DNA of 36,956 bases from the NCBI GenBank assembly GCA_028873075.1, contig JAGWND010000006.1:1-36956 (forward strand), in the 5' to 3' direction. How positions within the stretch are numbered: the first letter of the stretch is position 1; the number at the start of each line of letters is the position of its first letter. The position numbers and the translations under genes were made by a program. The notes below the pieces were generated by a model. It did no database searches. It saw only the letters and a program-made list of their open reading frames with translations, and was not told where the DNA came from. Below, piece by piece: positions 1-8,517 of this stretch. This DNA is from Bacteroidota bacterium (GTDB taxonomy: Bacteria > Bacteroidota > Ignavibacteria > UBA10030 > UBA8401).

Positions 1-1
1 C

Positions 2-478
2 AGTGAAATTGTCGAAGTTGTTCTTGCCTCTGGAGGAGTTGTTCAAGTGTTGAAGCACATCACAGGAAGAGAAAGTCCGTTTGTTTCAACTGAACCGGCC
101 GGGGTTTGGCGATTTTTCCCGAATCAAATCAAATATCATAAACAGGTCCCGCATTACGACGCTTTCCCTTCGGGGCATCTCACGACATCGCTCGCAACGG
201 TGATTGTTGTGGCAGAAAATTATCCGGAGCTGACATGGATTCGTCCTGTAGGGTATGCAGTGTGTGGACTTATCGGCATCAGTATGGTGAATACCGGCAT
301 TCATTGGTACAGCGATTATCCTTTGGCGATTGCGCTCGGCACTGCTTTCGGAGAAATTGTCTCTCATCCGGAAGGCGAAACGCTTGCACATGCCGGCACT
401 GAGAAGGAAACTTCTGTATCCATCACGCCTCTCTTCGACGGATCGGAAATTGGCTTTGATATTGTGTTCATACTATAA
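2..478 (+). CDS. PAP2-superfamily phosphatase, 5' truncated
   Basis: This is the C-terminal part of a membrane-associated PAP2 (phosphatidic acid phosphatase type 2) family protein. The open frame runs in from the window edge, so the true start is outside. Visible signatures are a K-x4-R motif (KHITGRE), the PSGH motif (PSGHLTT) and a late H-x3-D motif (HWYSD). It is clearly a tandem paralogue of the next gene; both share the blocks GRESP, PSGHL and HWYSD. Relative to the textbook motifs K-x6-RP, PSGH and SR-x5-H-x3-D, the second motif-1 arginine is serine (GRESP) and the motif-3 arginine is methionine. The substrate (lipid phosphate, lipid A, undecaprenyl-PP or other) cannot be told from sequence. 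The family call is secure; activity is uncertain. Confidence 0.85.
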   Translation, partial: SEIVEVVLASGGVVQVLKHITGRESPFVSTEPAGVWRFFPNQIKYHKQVPHYDAFPSGHLTTSLATVIVVAENYPELTWIRPVGYAVCGLIGISMVNTGIHWYSDYPLAIALGTAFGEIVSHPEGETLAHAGTEKETSVSITPLFDGSEIGFDIVFIL

Positions 479-499
479 TCTTTCCACAGGGCACAAAAA

Positions 500-1474
500 A
501 TGAACCGCACTCTTGCGTTGCCGAAACACACCGTTGTATTTTGTCTTTTCTTGTTATCTTATAAAAATACCCTGTCGCTTCCTCAACAAAACAGTCACAA
601 TGATTTCATTGCAACAGATTCTCTTTCCCATACACGAATGCTTGCTGCATCGCACGATAATGCCGGGCAAAACAGTGCAGAAGAAACGCAGAGCGTGCAA
701 TGGTATACGATGATTACCAAACTTCCCCGCGATTGGTCCGCCTTGGGAAGCCAATTGATCGATAAACACAGTTTGCCCGTACTTGCCGGACTTGGAGCAG
801 CGACAATTGCTCTCACCGTATTCGACTATACTACCTATCCTCAAACGCGGAATTTCCTGAACAGCTCGGGATTTTTACGGCAAACACGTGACGACGTTAT
901 TCTCGCCGGTGACGGGCGATATAATCTTGCAGCCATCGGCGGGCTTGCTGTTGCAGGATGGGCTACACACAACGAACGATTACTGCGAACGACAAGTGAA
1001 ATGGCCGAGACATTCCTTGCAAGCGGAATTGTCGTGCAGATATTAAAACACTCTACCGGAAGAGAAAGCCCGATTGTCATTCCTCATGATGATGATGAGT
1101 GGCGGCCGTTTCCGAATTTGAAACAATATCAGCTTCATCAAGTACGCTATTATTCGTTTCCGTCGGGTCATCTTGCGACGCTGGTCGGTTCACTCACTGT
1201 GCTCAATGAAAATTACCCGGAATATCGTACCTGGCTCAGGCCGGTAAGTTATGTGTTGACAGGTTTGCTTGGAATAAGTTTGGTAGGGAAAGGAATGCAT
1301 TGGTACAGCGATTTGCCGGTCGGTATTGCGCTCGGATACTCGTTCGGGAAAATCGCATCTGGAAAGTACGGGGCAGACGGCAACCGCTCTTTCAACGGGG
1401 AATATCCTCAGATTACAATCTCACCTTCATTTACACTCCGAGGAGGATGCATCGATCTGAACGTAGCTTTTTGA
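500..1474 (+). CDS. PAP2-superfamily phosphatase
   Basis: This 324-residue protein has a hydrophobic N-terminal segment (about residues 10-27) that looks like a signal peptide or anchor. Further hydrophobic stretches lie near 92-108, 143-154, 226-236 and 250-262. PAP2 motifs are K183 with R188 (KHSTGRE), PSGH at 221-224, and H267 with D271. As in the upstream paralogue, the usual RP arginine of motif 1 is serine (S190) and the usual SR arginine of motif 3 is leucine (L261). It starts 21 bp after the previous stop, so the two are probably co-transcribed. Tandem PAP2 genes may act on different phosphorylated lipids of the envelope, but no substrate can be assigned. It ends 8 bp before the convergent kinase gene, leaving no room for a normal terminator. 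Confidence 0.85.
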   Translation: MNRTLALPKHTVVFCLFLLSYKNTLSLPQQNSHNDFIATDSLSHTRMLAASHDNAGQNSAEETQSVQWYTMITKLPRDWSALGSQLIDKHSLPVLAGLGAATIALTVFDYTTYPQTRNFLNSSGFLRQTRDDVILAGDGRYNLAAIGGLAVAGWATHNERLLRTTSEMAETFLASGIVVQILKHSTGRESPIVIPHDDDEWRPFPNLKQYQLHQVRYYSFPSGHLATLVGSLTVLNENYPEYRTWLRPVSYVLTGLLGISLVGKGMHWYSDLPVGIALGYSFGKIASGKYGADGNRSFNGEYPQITISPSFTLRGGCIDLNVAF

Positions 1475-1482
1475 ACTTTTTG

Positions 1483-2556
1483 TTACACCGGCAGCGTGAA
1501 ATGAAATTGCGCGCCGCTGCCCGGCTTTGATTCGGCCCAAATTTTTCCATTGTGCGCCTCAACGATTTTTTTGCAAATCGCGAGACCGAGACCGGTTGCT
1601 TTCTCTTTTGACTTCTTGATAACGTGCTTATACTTATCGAATAAATGGGGCATATCCGCCTCGGAAATTCCACAGCCGGTATCCGCAACAGAAATTTCTA
1701 TCGCAGACGGCATTGTATCCGTAGAAACGCTTATTGTCCCTCCTTTCGGGGTGAAACGTAAAGCATTGTTAAGGAGATTTTCCAGCACTTGTTCTATTCG
1801 CTCGACATCGGCGTCCACCGGAGGAAGCGGGGCAGCGCCGTTGTATTTCAAAGCAACACCGACATTGCGAGCCTGCACTTCAAAGCGCCGGCATACGCTG
1901 TCGAGCAAGTCCCGCATATTAAGAGGGCTTTTCGCCAGAGAAATTGTTCCCGCTTCGAGCTTTGTTACATCAATCATATCATCCAAGATTGTCTGCATAT
2001 GTTCCGACGAATCGTGGAGATAGTGCAATAGCTGCTCTTGTTCCGGAGTGACGGGACCCGCCCAGCCTTTCATGAAATATCCGATGGACGTGAGCATTCC
2101 GCTTAACGGCGTCCGGAGATCAAGAAGTAGTGTTGTCGTGTACTGCGTTTCGAGATTTCGCAGCCTCTCCTCTGCTTCGCGCGCGCGCATGATGGAATGG
2201 ATTTTGAACAGGAGGCTTTCCGCTTCAACCGGTTTCACCATAAATTCGCTGGCGCCCAATTTCATGCAATCAACGGCGATGCGGACGTCGTCAACACCGG
2301 TGAGAACAATAATATCGGTGCCGATAGAATGCTCTTGGCAAAACTTCAACACTTCGATGCCGTCTTTCCCCGGCATTCGAAGATCGAGAAGCATAATATC
2401 GAATCCGTCTGCAGGAGACGTCACTTTGCTGATTGCTGCCTCACCATCTACTGCAACATCAGCCGGAAACCCTTCTTCAGAAAGAAGATTCTTCAGCAGT
2501 AAGCGAAACGATTCTTCATCGTCCACGATCAAAATTCTTGCCTTAGGAATGTCCAT
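1483..2556 (-). CDS. REC-histidine kinase-like hybrid lacking the H-box histidine
   Basis: This 357-residue cytoplasmic protein starts with a response-regulator receiver domain (about 6-122; acidic pocket D12/D13, phospho-acceptor D58, T86, K108). A short coiled linker, a DHp-like helical pair (about 135-205) and a HATPase_c domain (about 215-357) follow. The ATPase side looks intact: N-box with N263/N264, DTGCG at 292-296 and TGLGLAICK at 321-329. The H-box, normally SHELRTPL, reads LLDLRTPL, and the phospho-accepting histidine is L145 (codon CTT, one base from CAT). By motif it therefore cannot autophosphorylate in the classic way. It lies 50 bp downstream of the REC-DHp gene on the same strand, which keeps a histidine but lacks an ATPase. 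The two may form one functional kinase, which is inference. Confidence 0.9.
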   Translation of the reverse strand: MDIPKARILIVDDEESFRLLLKNLLSEEGFPADVAVDGEAAISKVTSPADGFDIMLLDLRMPGKDGIEVLKFCQEHSIGTDIIVLTGVDDVRIAVDCMKLGASEFMVKPVEAESLLFKIHSIMRAREAEERLRNLETQYTTTLLLDLRTPLSGMLTSIGYFMKGWAGPVTPEQEQLLHYLHDSSEHMQTILDDMIDVTKLEAGTISLAKSPLNMRDLLDSVCRRFEVQARNVGVALKYNGAAPLPPVDADVERIEQVLENLLNNALRFTPKGGTISVSTDTMPSAIEISVADTGCGISEADMPHLFDKYKHVIKKSKEKATGLGLAICKKIVEAHNGKIWAESKPGSGAQFHFTLPV

Positions 2557-2606
2557 AGAAAAGTCCTTGTAAATTCATTCCAACGTCTTTCCGGTTCCGA
2601 ACGCCT

Positions 2607-3299
2607 TCAGGACGTTTCTTCCGAAGAAGCGCTTTGGGCTTGAGAAAGATCGAGCATCTCCGTGTCGGAATTTTTCAGGTACGGAACGAGGTGCGGGTCT
2701 TCCAGTCGTGCGAGGCGCTTCACGATTTCCGCAACGCGCTTTCCGTTATGAATACAAATCTCCAATTCCTTCCGCACGCCGGCAAGAAGTTGATTGTCTC
2801 CCTTCCTCTGAATGACCTGTAGCGTCAGCATCATAATGCCCAACGGATTATTGATTTCGTGCCCTAACGTGATGGCGAGTTCCGTGATCGCTTTTTGGTG
2901 TTGAAGCGCAGCCAACTCTTTCTGCAGGTTATTGATACGCAGTCCCGCCTTGATGCGCGTGAGCAAATCCTTATCGTTAAACGGCTTCGTCAAATAATCA
3001 TCCGCACCGGTTTCAATTCCTTCGATGCGATCATCCTGTGTATCTTTCGCTGTAAGAAGAACGAAATAGGTGTAGCGAAGCCGCTCGTCTGTTTTCACCT
3101 TCTTGCAGAACTCCAATCCGTCCATCTTCGGCATCATCCAGTCGGAGACGATGAGATCGGGCATTTCGGATTTTGCCTTTTGCCAGCCTTCTTCGCCGTT
3201 TTCCGCTGGAATAATCTCGTACCCGCGCGTGCTCAATCGTTTTTGGAGAATGATGCGAATGTACGGATCGTCATCAACAACAAGAATTTTTTCTGTCAT
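2607..3299 (-). CDS. Response regulator with C-terminal DHp domain and no kinase ATPase
   Basis: The 230-residue protein has a full receiver domain (about 3-120: D9/D10/D11 pocket, D53 in VSDWMMP, T83, K105 in TKPF). A coiled linker leads to a HisKA-type dimerisation and phosphotransfer helix pair (about 130-200) with an intact H-box, GHEINNPL, with H147. Translation then ends after a short polar tail, so there is no HATPase_c domain. Such a protein could be a phosphorelay intermediate, a phosphatase-type partner, or the phospho-accepting half of a split kinase. The downstream co-directional gene has the opposite defect: ATPase present, histidine lost. No DNA-binding output domain is present in either protein, so the output is probably through protein contacts. 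Confidence 0.9.
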   Translation of the reverse strand: MTEKILVVDDDPYIRIILQKRLSTRGYEIIPAENGEEGWQKAKSEMPDLIVSDWMMPKMDGLEFCKKVKTDERLRYTYFVLLTAKDTQDDRIEGIETGADDYLTKPFNDKDLLTRIKAGLRINNLQKELAALQHQKAITELAITLGHEINNPLGIMMLTLQVIQRKGDNQLLAGVRKELEICIHNGKRVAEIVKRLARLEDPHLVPYLKNSDTEMLDLSQAQSASSEETS

Positions 3300-3394
3300 A
3301 ATTTTTTCTCGCCACCAAGTGGTCGCAAACGAATCGGAGAATCGGTGAGCGGGGGCGTACGAGGCTTCTCCAATTTTTTCTTTGTCAAGAAAAA

Positions 3395-5119
3395 CTATTG
3401 CCGGATATTTGGAGCACCGGGAAGTTTCGGTTCCACAAAAATTATTTTCTCGCGTTCCATCGTTACCGTTCCCGGCGGCGCACCGCGCGGCTTGTGCACG
3501 AATTTTTTTTCCGTCATTGCGACCGGAACCATTGTCGCGTTTTTCATTTTGCTGTAGTACGCGGCAATCGCTGCCGCTTGCTGAATTGCCGTTTTGGAAA
3601 TTTCACCGCGTCCCGTTCCCGCGCGCAACACCACATGCGAGCCGCCTGTGCCGCGGCAGTGAAACCACAGGTCGTCCGGCTTCGCATATTTCATTGTCAG
3701 CATGTCGTTGTTCTCGCTGCTTTTTCCTGCGAGCACTTGAAAGCCGCCGTCCACCGTAAACATCCGAAACGGCAGCGGCTGCTCGCTCTTCGCTCCCGTC
3801 GTTCCGATTGTCTCTTTCAACTCAGCGCCGTGAGCGCGTGTAAATTGTTCCAACAGCTCTTTCGATTGAAGCTCTTCCGCTTCAGAAAGAAGCGACCCCA
3901 GAAGAGACGTGCGGCGGAGAAGAAAATTCAGTCTTTCTGCCGCTTCTTCTTTTGCCGTGCGTGCTTTTTTCGCTTTTTCAAAGTAGCGCTCGGCGTTGCG
4001 CACCGGTGAGAGCGAAGGGTCAAGAACAATTTTCTTTCCGCCGGAATTGGTGATCGAATCTTCGAGGGCGATTTCTTTCATTCCCTTTTGGAACGCCGTT
4101 GCATGAAGCATCAGCAATTTTCCGAAAAGCTCGTACTCCGATGCGCGGTCATGCGTACTCTGCTCCTCTCCCATTTTTTCGAGCGTGTGCTCGGCTTTCT
4201 TCAGCTCGCCTTCAAGCCGGCTGACGAGCTCTTTCTTTTCTTTCAAAAACGAAGCGACGCGGCTTGATTCACCGATCACTCTTCGGACAGCTTCATTCAG
4301 GTTGTCAAACGTTTGAACATTGTACTGCTCAAACGTCCGGAGAGGAATCAGCGACAAACAGAGAGGGGTGCCATCCTTATAGTACACTCGCGGACCGAGT
4401 TCGCTCGACGAAGATTCTTTTGGGAAAAATGCGGTCAGCGCACGAAGCATTTCTGTCGTTGATGCGATCAATCGCCTTAACTCCCGGTCGGTGACAATGT
4501 CCATTGAAGTCATCGGAGGGATTTCTGCCCGGAACAACGCTTCCTTCGCGAGCAGTGCTCCGAGCGTAGGAACAGTTTTCTTCAACGCTGAAAGCACTGT
4601 GCGCTCGCCGCCGGAGCGTAATGCATTTAACAATCGCGTTTCTTCATAGCGGGCGCTGTGATCTTCGGCAGAAAAAAAAGTGCGAAACGGCGGACGTGCC
4701 GCTTCCACGGTTTCTTTCTTTCTCAAAAACGCATCGGCAATCTGCAACGCGCCATTGTCTGTCCGCGTGCAGAGAAAAACGTTCGCACGCGAGCCGAACA
4801 TTTCAATACGCAATGCCCACCCGCCATCAAGTGCACAGTGCACAATTCTATCCGAATCGTGACAAGAAATTTCCTCGATGTTTCTTCCTGCAGCCGCAGG
4901 AAAAAGGTTCACCGTATTTTTCTTTGCGCGGCTGAATTTTCTATCGGCATATAGAAAATTTTGCGATGGCTCGCAGGAAATGAGAAGCGTGGAGCTGTTT
5001 TCAATTTCCACGCTGAGGCGATTTCGCTCCTGGGAATACACCTGTGCAATTTTTTTCCCTGTGCAAAGTTCATTCAGAGTGTTGGCAATGTGGAGCAGCG
5101 TGTAGTAGTTGGAAAACAT
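3395..5119 (-). CDS. rqcH: RqcH/NFACT-family ribosome quality-control protein
   Basis: RqcH (NFACT family, often annotated as fibronectin-binding protein) binds obstructed 50S subunits and adds C-terminal alanine tails to stalled peptides. The 574-residue product has the family layout. There is an NFACT-N domain with a DR pair at D90-R91 (SDRIV), a long charged helical coiled-coil region (about 280-420) and a C-terminal NFACT-R domain with DLWFH (483-487) followed by GSHVVL. The length is normal. The start ATG at 5119 is followed by the typical NFACT N-terminus. It is divergent from yicC across a roughly 300-bp gap. It is probably monocistronic, since 95 bp separate its stop from the response-regulator gene. 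Confidence 0.9.
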   Translation of the reverse strand: MFSNYYTLLHIANTLNELCTGKKIAQVYSQERNRLSVEIENSSTLLISCEPSQNFLYADRKFSRAKKNTVNLFPAAAGRNIEEISCHDSDRIVHCALDGGWALRIEMFGSRANVFLCTRTDNGALQIADAFLRKKETVEAARPPFRTFFSAEDHSARYEETRLLNALRSGGERTVLSALKKTVPTLGALLAKEALFRAEIPPMTSMDIVTDRELRRLIASTTEMLRALTAFFPKESSSSELGPRVYYKDGTPLCLSLIPLRTFEQYNVQTFDNLNEAVRRVIGESSRVASFLKEKKELVSRLEGELKKAEHTLEKMGEEQSTHDRASEYELFGKLLMLHATAFQKGMKEIALEDSITNSGGKKIVLDPSLSPVRNAERYFEKAKKARTAKEEAAERLNFLLRRTSLLGSLLSEAEELQSKELLEQFTRAHGAELKETIGTTGAKSEQPLPFRMFTVDGGFQVLAGKSSENNDMLTMKYAKPDDLWFHCRGTGGSHVVLRAGTGRGEISKTAIQQAAAIAAYYSKMKNATMVPVAMTEKKFVHKPRGAPPGTVTMEREKIIFVEPKLPGAPNIRQ

Positions 5120-5122
5120 AAG

Positions 5123-5240
5123 TTATCCACATTTCCCAAAGTCCGCCTCTGGCGGATTCGGAACTTAGCGCAAAGATACCAAAAAGCGGGGTAAAATCAA
5201 ACTTCTTGTTTGCATAAGTTGTGCATAACTCTGTGCACAA
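5123..5240. other. DnaA-box-like cluster in a divergent gap (candidate replication origin)
   Basis: The gap between rqcH and yicC contains TTATCCACA at 5123-5131 and the complement of TTATGCACA at 5220-5228; both match the DnaA box TTATNCACA exactly. TGTGCACAA at 5232-5240 is a one-mismatch site. An AT-rich stretch, including AAATTAAAAAATTTTA, follows at about 5327-5342. Genes are transcribed away from this point on both sides, minus strand to 1.5 kb and plus strand to 11.8 kb. This is compatible with an oriC or with a DnaA-controlled divergent promoter. dnaA itself is not in the window. Confidence 0.35.
5142..5156. repeat. Short REP-like hairpin
   Basis: TCCGCC-TCT-GGCGGA forms a perfect 6-bp stem with a 3-nt loop just upstream of rqcH. 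Short GC palindromes of this kind are often dispersed repeats; only this copy was noticed in the window. Confidence 0.4.
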
Positions 5241-5417
5241 TTCGTCGAGAAGTTTTCCTTGCCTCGCCGAGCGAATTTTCGTATTTTGATAGTAAATTCG
5301 GCCGCGAAGTCACCAACACACTAAGAAAATTAAAAAATTTTATCTTCCGTTGAGAACGAGTAAAAAAATTTCTTTGTGTCTTCGAGCCTTTGTCGCTCAG
5401 CATTTTTTAGGAAAAAG

Positions 5418-6299
5418 ATGATTCAAAGCATGACCGGCTACGGCAGGGGAGAAGCAAGTGTGGATGACATTATTGCCATGGTTGAACTCCGGAGCGTCAA
5501 CAGCCGTTTTTTGGAGGTGGCAGCACGGCTTCCGCGCTCGCTTTCCCTGCGTGAAAATGAAATCCGGGAATTGATCCGGTCAAAAATTCTTCGCGGGAAA
5601 ATCACACTGTCGGCAAGTGTGCATGGCGACGCAGCGTCAAAAGTTCCGCTTTCGATCAACAAGGAAGCCGCGCGGTCGTATTATAAGCTTCTGCGGGAAC
5701 TCCGCACTGCGGTGAAAATTCGGGAAACGGTGAAGTTAGAACACCTGCTGAGTTTCTCCGATATTTTTGAAAGTCAGGAGGAAGGCGAGAGCGATGCGGC
5801 AGAGTGGAGCGCTTTCACGCAAGCGCTTCTTGTTGCGATGGACAATCTCCGCGTGATGCGGGAAAAAGAAGGGCGCGAGCTTGCACACGATCTCGCGGCG
5901 CGCATCAATAGTATGCAGCAAAGAATTGATACCATCGAGCAGCTTTCGAAAGAACGCATTCCCGAGGAGCGTTCGCGTCTTCAGGAACGCATCGCTGCAG
6001 TACTGGGCGACAACGTTGCCGTCAATACCGACCGGCTTGAGCTTGAGATTGCCCTGCTCGCCGACAAACTGGATGTGACAGAGGAATGCGTCCGCTTCCG
6101 CAGCCACAACAAATTTTTTCTTGAAGCGATCGAGAACGAAGAAGGCGCCGGACGGAAATTGAATTTCCTCATTCAGGAAATGAACCGCGAAGCAAACACG
6201 ATCGGTTCAAAATCGAACGAAATAACCATTGCACATTCCGTTGTCGCGATGAAAGAAGAATTAGAAAAGATCCGGGAACAAATTCAGAATATCGAGTGA
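5418..6299 (+). CDS. yicC: YicC-family endoribonuclease
   Basis: YicC proteins are stress-linked endoribonucleases of the YicC/YloC family. The 293-residue product begins with the family signature MIQSMTGYGRGEA. It has the conserved VELRSVNSRFLE segment near residue 25 and ends with the strongly conserved GRKLNFLIQEMNREANT block followed by a charged helix. The ATG at 5418 is chosen over an in-frame start 42 bp upstream because the family always starts here and AGGAAAAAG lies just upstream. It is the first gene of a plus-strand operon, and its TGA overlaps the GTG of gmk (GTGA), which points to translational coupling. Confidence 0.93.
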   Translation: MIQSMTGYGRGEASVDDIIAMVELRSVNSRFLEVAARLPRSLSLRENEIRELIRSKILRGKITLSASVHGDAASKVPLSINKEAARSYYKLLRELRTAVKIRETVKLEHLLSFSDIFESQEEGESDAAEWSAFTQALLVAMDNLRVMREKEGRELAHDLAARINSMQQRIDTIEQLSKERIPEERSRLQERIAAVLGDNVAVNTDRLELEIALLADKLDVTEECVRFRSHNKFFLEAIENEEGAGRKLNFLIQEMNREANTIGSKSNEITIAHSVVAMKEELEKIREQIQNIE

Positions 6300-6862
6300 G
6301 CAGTTCACGATTGATTGTCGTTTCTGCGCCGAGCGGAGGAGGAAAAACAAGCATCGTCAAGGAAATTCTCGCACGGCATCCGGAGCTTGAATTCTCCGTG
6401 TCGGGCACGACGCGCCGGAAACGCCCGAATGAAACGGGCGGCGTTGACTATTTCTTCCTTTCAAAAGACGAATTTGAACGACTGATTCAGAAGCGCGAAC
6501 TGGTCGAGTATGAATTAATCTACGGAAATTATTACGGTACACTGCGGCGCGAAGTTGACCGCGCCGTGCGGGGCGGAAAAACAATGGTGTTCGATGTGGA
6601 CGTGAAAGGTGCGCTTTCCATCAAGCGGCTCTACGGCGAGCGTGCTGTTTTGATCTTTATTGAACCGCCGAGCATGAGTGTATTAGAGCAGCGGTTGCGC
6701 GACCGGAAAACTGAAGACGAAGAAACGTTTCGCAAACGAATGGAGCGCGTCGCGTTAGAACTGGAAACGGGAAAACAGTTCGATTTTCGTGTCGTCAACG
6801 ATACGCTGGCGCGCGCGATTAACGAAGTCGATGAAATTATTGAAAAACAAATTCAATCATAA
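6296..6862 (+). CDS. gmk: Guanylate kinase
   Basis: Guanylate kinase phosphorylates GMP to GDP with ATP. The 188-residue protein is of normal length. It has the P-loop APSGGGKTS (about 10-18), the GMP-binding segment SGTTRRKRP and the GVDYFFLSKDEF motif. YGTLRREVDRAV and the VFDVDVKGA strand (GQ replaced by GA-like sequence) follow. Translation starts at GTG, overlapping the yicC stop by 4 nt. The order yicC-gmk-rpoZ-coaBC is a widely conserved bacterial arrangement, which strengthens all four calls. Confidence 0.95.
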   Translation: MSSSRLIVVSAPSGGGKTSIVKEILARHPELEFSVSGTTRRKRPNETGGVDYFFLSKDEFERLIQKRELVEYELIYGNYYGTLRREVDRAVRGGKTMVFDVDVKGALSIKRLYGERAVLIFIEPPSMSVLEQRLRDRKTEDEETFRKRMERVALELETGKQFDFRVVNDTLARAINEVDEIIEKQIQS

Positions 6863-6873
6863 ATGAGGTCGGT

Positions 6874-7191
6874 ATGCCAATTAAATCGCTCGAAATAACA
6901 ACGCTTGAATCAAAAGCGGCAAACGTGTACGAGGCAATTGTGGTGTTGTCAAAGCGTGCACGCCAGATCAATGAAGAAATAAAATTGGAATTCAACCAGC
7001 GGCTCGAAACCATTGTGACGTTGCCGTCGGAAAACGCAAACGAGGAAGAAGAGGCAGAGCTGAACCCCGATCAACTGCGCATCAGTCTTGAATTCGAAAA
7101 GCGCCCGAAACCGACAGAGACCGCAATTGACGAGCTGCTGGACGATAAGCTGGAACATCGGTACAAAGAACCGGACGGTGAAAAAGAATAG
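6874..7191 (+). CDS. rpoZ: RNA polymerase omega subunit (RpoZ/Rpb6-like)
   Basis: The omega subunit helps assemble and stabilise RNA polymerase and contributes to ppGpp binding in some bacteria. The 105-residue protein has the Rpb6/omega core near residues 18-38 (NVYEAIVVLSKRARQIN), then a variable acidic C-terminal tail (NEEEEAEL and DGEKE). It begins 11 bp after gmk with GAGG four bases upstream of the ATG. The identification rests on this core motif plus position between gmk and coaBC; the tail is not conserved. Confidence 0.85.
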   Translation: MPIKSLEITTLESKAANVYEAIVVLSKRARQINEEIKLEFNQRLETIVTLPSENANEEEEAELNPDQLRISLEFEKRPKPTETAIDELLDDKLEHRYKEPDGEKE

Positions 7192-7260
7192 CTCTACTGT
7201 TCTTCGTGTCGCGGCGACTTAGCGGTTAAATAAATTTTTTTGAACTGGCAGCGGGCGCGT

Positions 7261-8502
7261 ATGCTGAAGGCAAAAAAAATACTGGTGGGAATCAGCGGAG
7301 GAATTTCCGTGTACAAAATGTGCACGGTGGTGCGTCTGCTGAAAAAATCGGGTGCACAGGTGCGCGTGCTCATGACGCAGTCGGCGACGCAGTTCGTTAC
7401 ACCGCTGACGTTCTCGACCCTTTCGCAGGAAGAAGCGGTCGTGTCATTGTGGCCCTCCGACGCGCACTCTTCCACCGATCTCGGCACGAAACACATCGAG
7501 CTCGGCTTGTGGGCGGACGCGATGGTGATCGCCCCGGCAACGGCAAATATCATTGCAAAACTTGCGACCGGAATTGCCGACGATGTTATCACCTCCGCCG
7601 TTCTGGCACTGCGATGCCCCCTGCTCATTTCTCCGGCAATGGACGTTGATATGTATCTCAATGTCGTAACACAGAAAAATTTAGCGCTGCTGAGCGGGCG
7701 CGGATATTTTATTCTTCCGCCGGAAGAAGGGGAATTGGCAAGCGGACTTGTCGGAACCGGACGGCTTCCCGAACCCGAGAAAATAGTTGCGTTTGTTGAA
7801 GATGTGCTGAACAAAACCCCGCGCGATCTGAGCGGGAAAAAAATTCTTGTTACTGCCGGACCGACGCACGAGCCGATTGATCCGGTGCGGTTCATCGGCA
7901 ACCGCTCGTCGGGAAAAATGGGATTCGCACTGGCGAACGCCGCCGCTTTGCGTGGCGGGGAAGTGACGCTCATCGCCGGTCCTGTCGCTCTGGAAACGCC
8001 GAAAAATGTCAACCGTATCAATGTAGAAACGGCGGAAGAAATGAAGCGCGCTGTCCTCGCACATTCAAAAAAGTCCGACGCTGTTATCATGGCAGCGGCA
8101 GTTGCCGATTATACGCCCGCACACCCGGCTTCTCAAAAAATTAAAAAAGCAAAGCTCTCTCAGAGTGGCTTCACGCTCGAACTGAAAGAAACAGCGGATA
8201 TTCTGAAGGAGCTCAGTACGCAGAAAAACGGCGCGCTGCTTATCGGCTTCGCATTGGAAACGAACGATGCAATAAAAAACGCGACCGAGAAACTTCGTTC
8301 AAAAAACCTCGATTTCATTATTCTTAACAGCGCGCACGACGAAGGTGCCGCATTCGGCAGCGATACAAACGTCGTGACGATCATCGGAAAAGACGGCACC
8401 ACTGAAAGGCTGCCGAAGATGCCGAAGTTCGACGTTGCGACAGAAATTCTCAATCGCGCCGGCCGGCGACTTGCAGCAAGCTCGAAAAAGGAACGAAAGT
8501 AA
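7261..8502 (+). CDS. coaBC: Bifunctional phosphopantothenoylcysteine decarboxylase/synthetase
   Basis: CoaBC joins 4'-phosphopantothenate to cysteine (CoaB) and decarboxylates the product to 4'-phosphopantetheine (CoaC), two steps of coenzyme A synthesis. The N-terminal flavoprotein domain shows GISGGISVYK (about 9-18), TKHIELGLWADAM with the catalytic-type histidine, APATANIIAKLA and PAMDVDMY, a variant of the PxMNxxMW motif. The CoaB half starts near residue 195 (KKILVTAGPTHEPIDPVRF, then NRSSGKMG) and continues with AAAVADYTP. The ATG at 7261 is preferred; an in-frame TTG at 7240 adds seven unconserved residues. The length (413) is normal for the fused form. Confidence 0.95.
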   Translation: MLKAKKILVGISGGISVYKMCTVVRLLKKSGAQVRVLMTQSATQFVTPLTFSTLSQEEAVVSLWPSDAHSSTDLGTKHIELGLWADAMVIAPATANIIAKLATGIADDVITSAVLALRCPLLISPAMDVDMYLNVVTQKNLALLSGRGYFILPPEEGELASGLVGTGRLPEPEKIVAFVEDVLNKTPRDLSGKKILVTAGPTHEPIDPVRFIGNRSSGKMGFALANAAALRGGEVTLIAGPVALETPKNVNRINVETAEEMKRAVLAHSKKSDAVIMAAAVADYTPAHPASQKIKKAKLSQSGFTLELKETADILKELSTQKNGALLIGFALETNDAIKNATEKLRSKNLDFIILNSAHDEGAAFGSDTNVVTIIGKDGTTERLPKMPKFDVATEILNRAGRRLAASSKKERK

Positions 8503-8517
8503 AAAACTTCAGCATTC

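Noticed and set aside
2895-3557. Plus-strand frame of 220 codons
   Set aside because: It crosses the start of the receiver gene and the end of rqcH on the opposite strand and shows no family motif.
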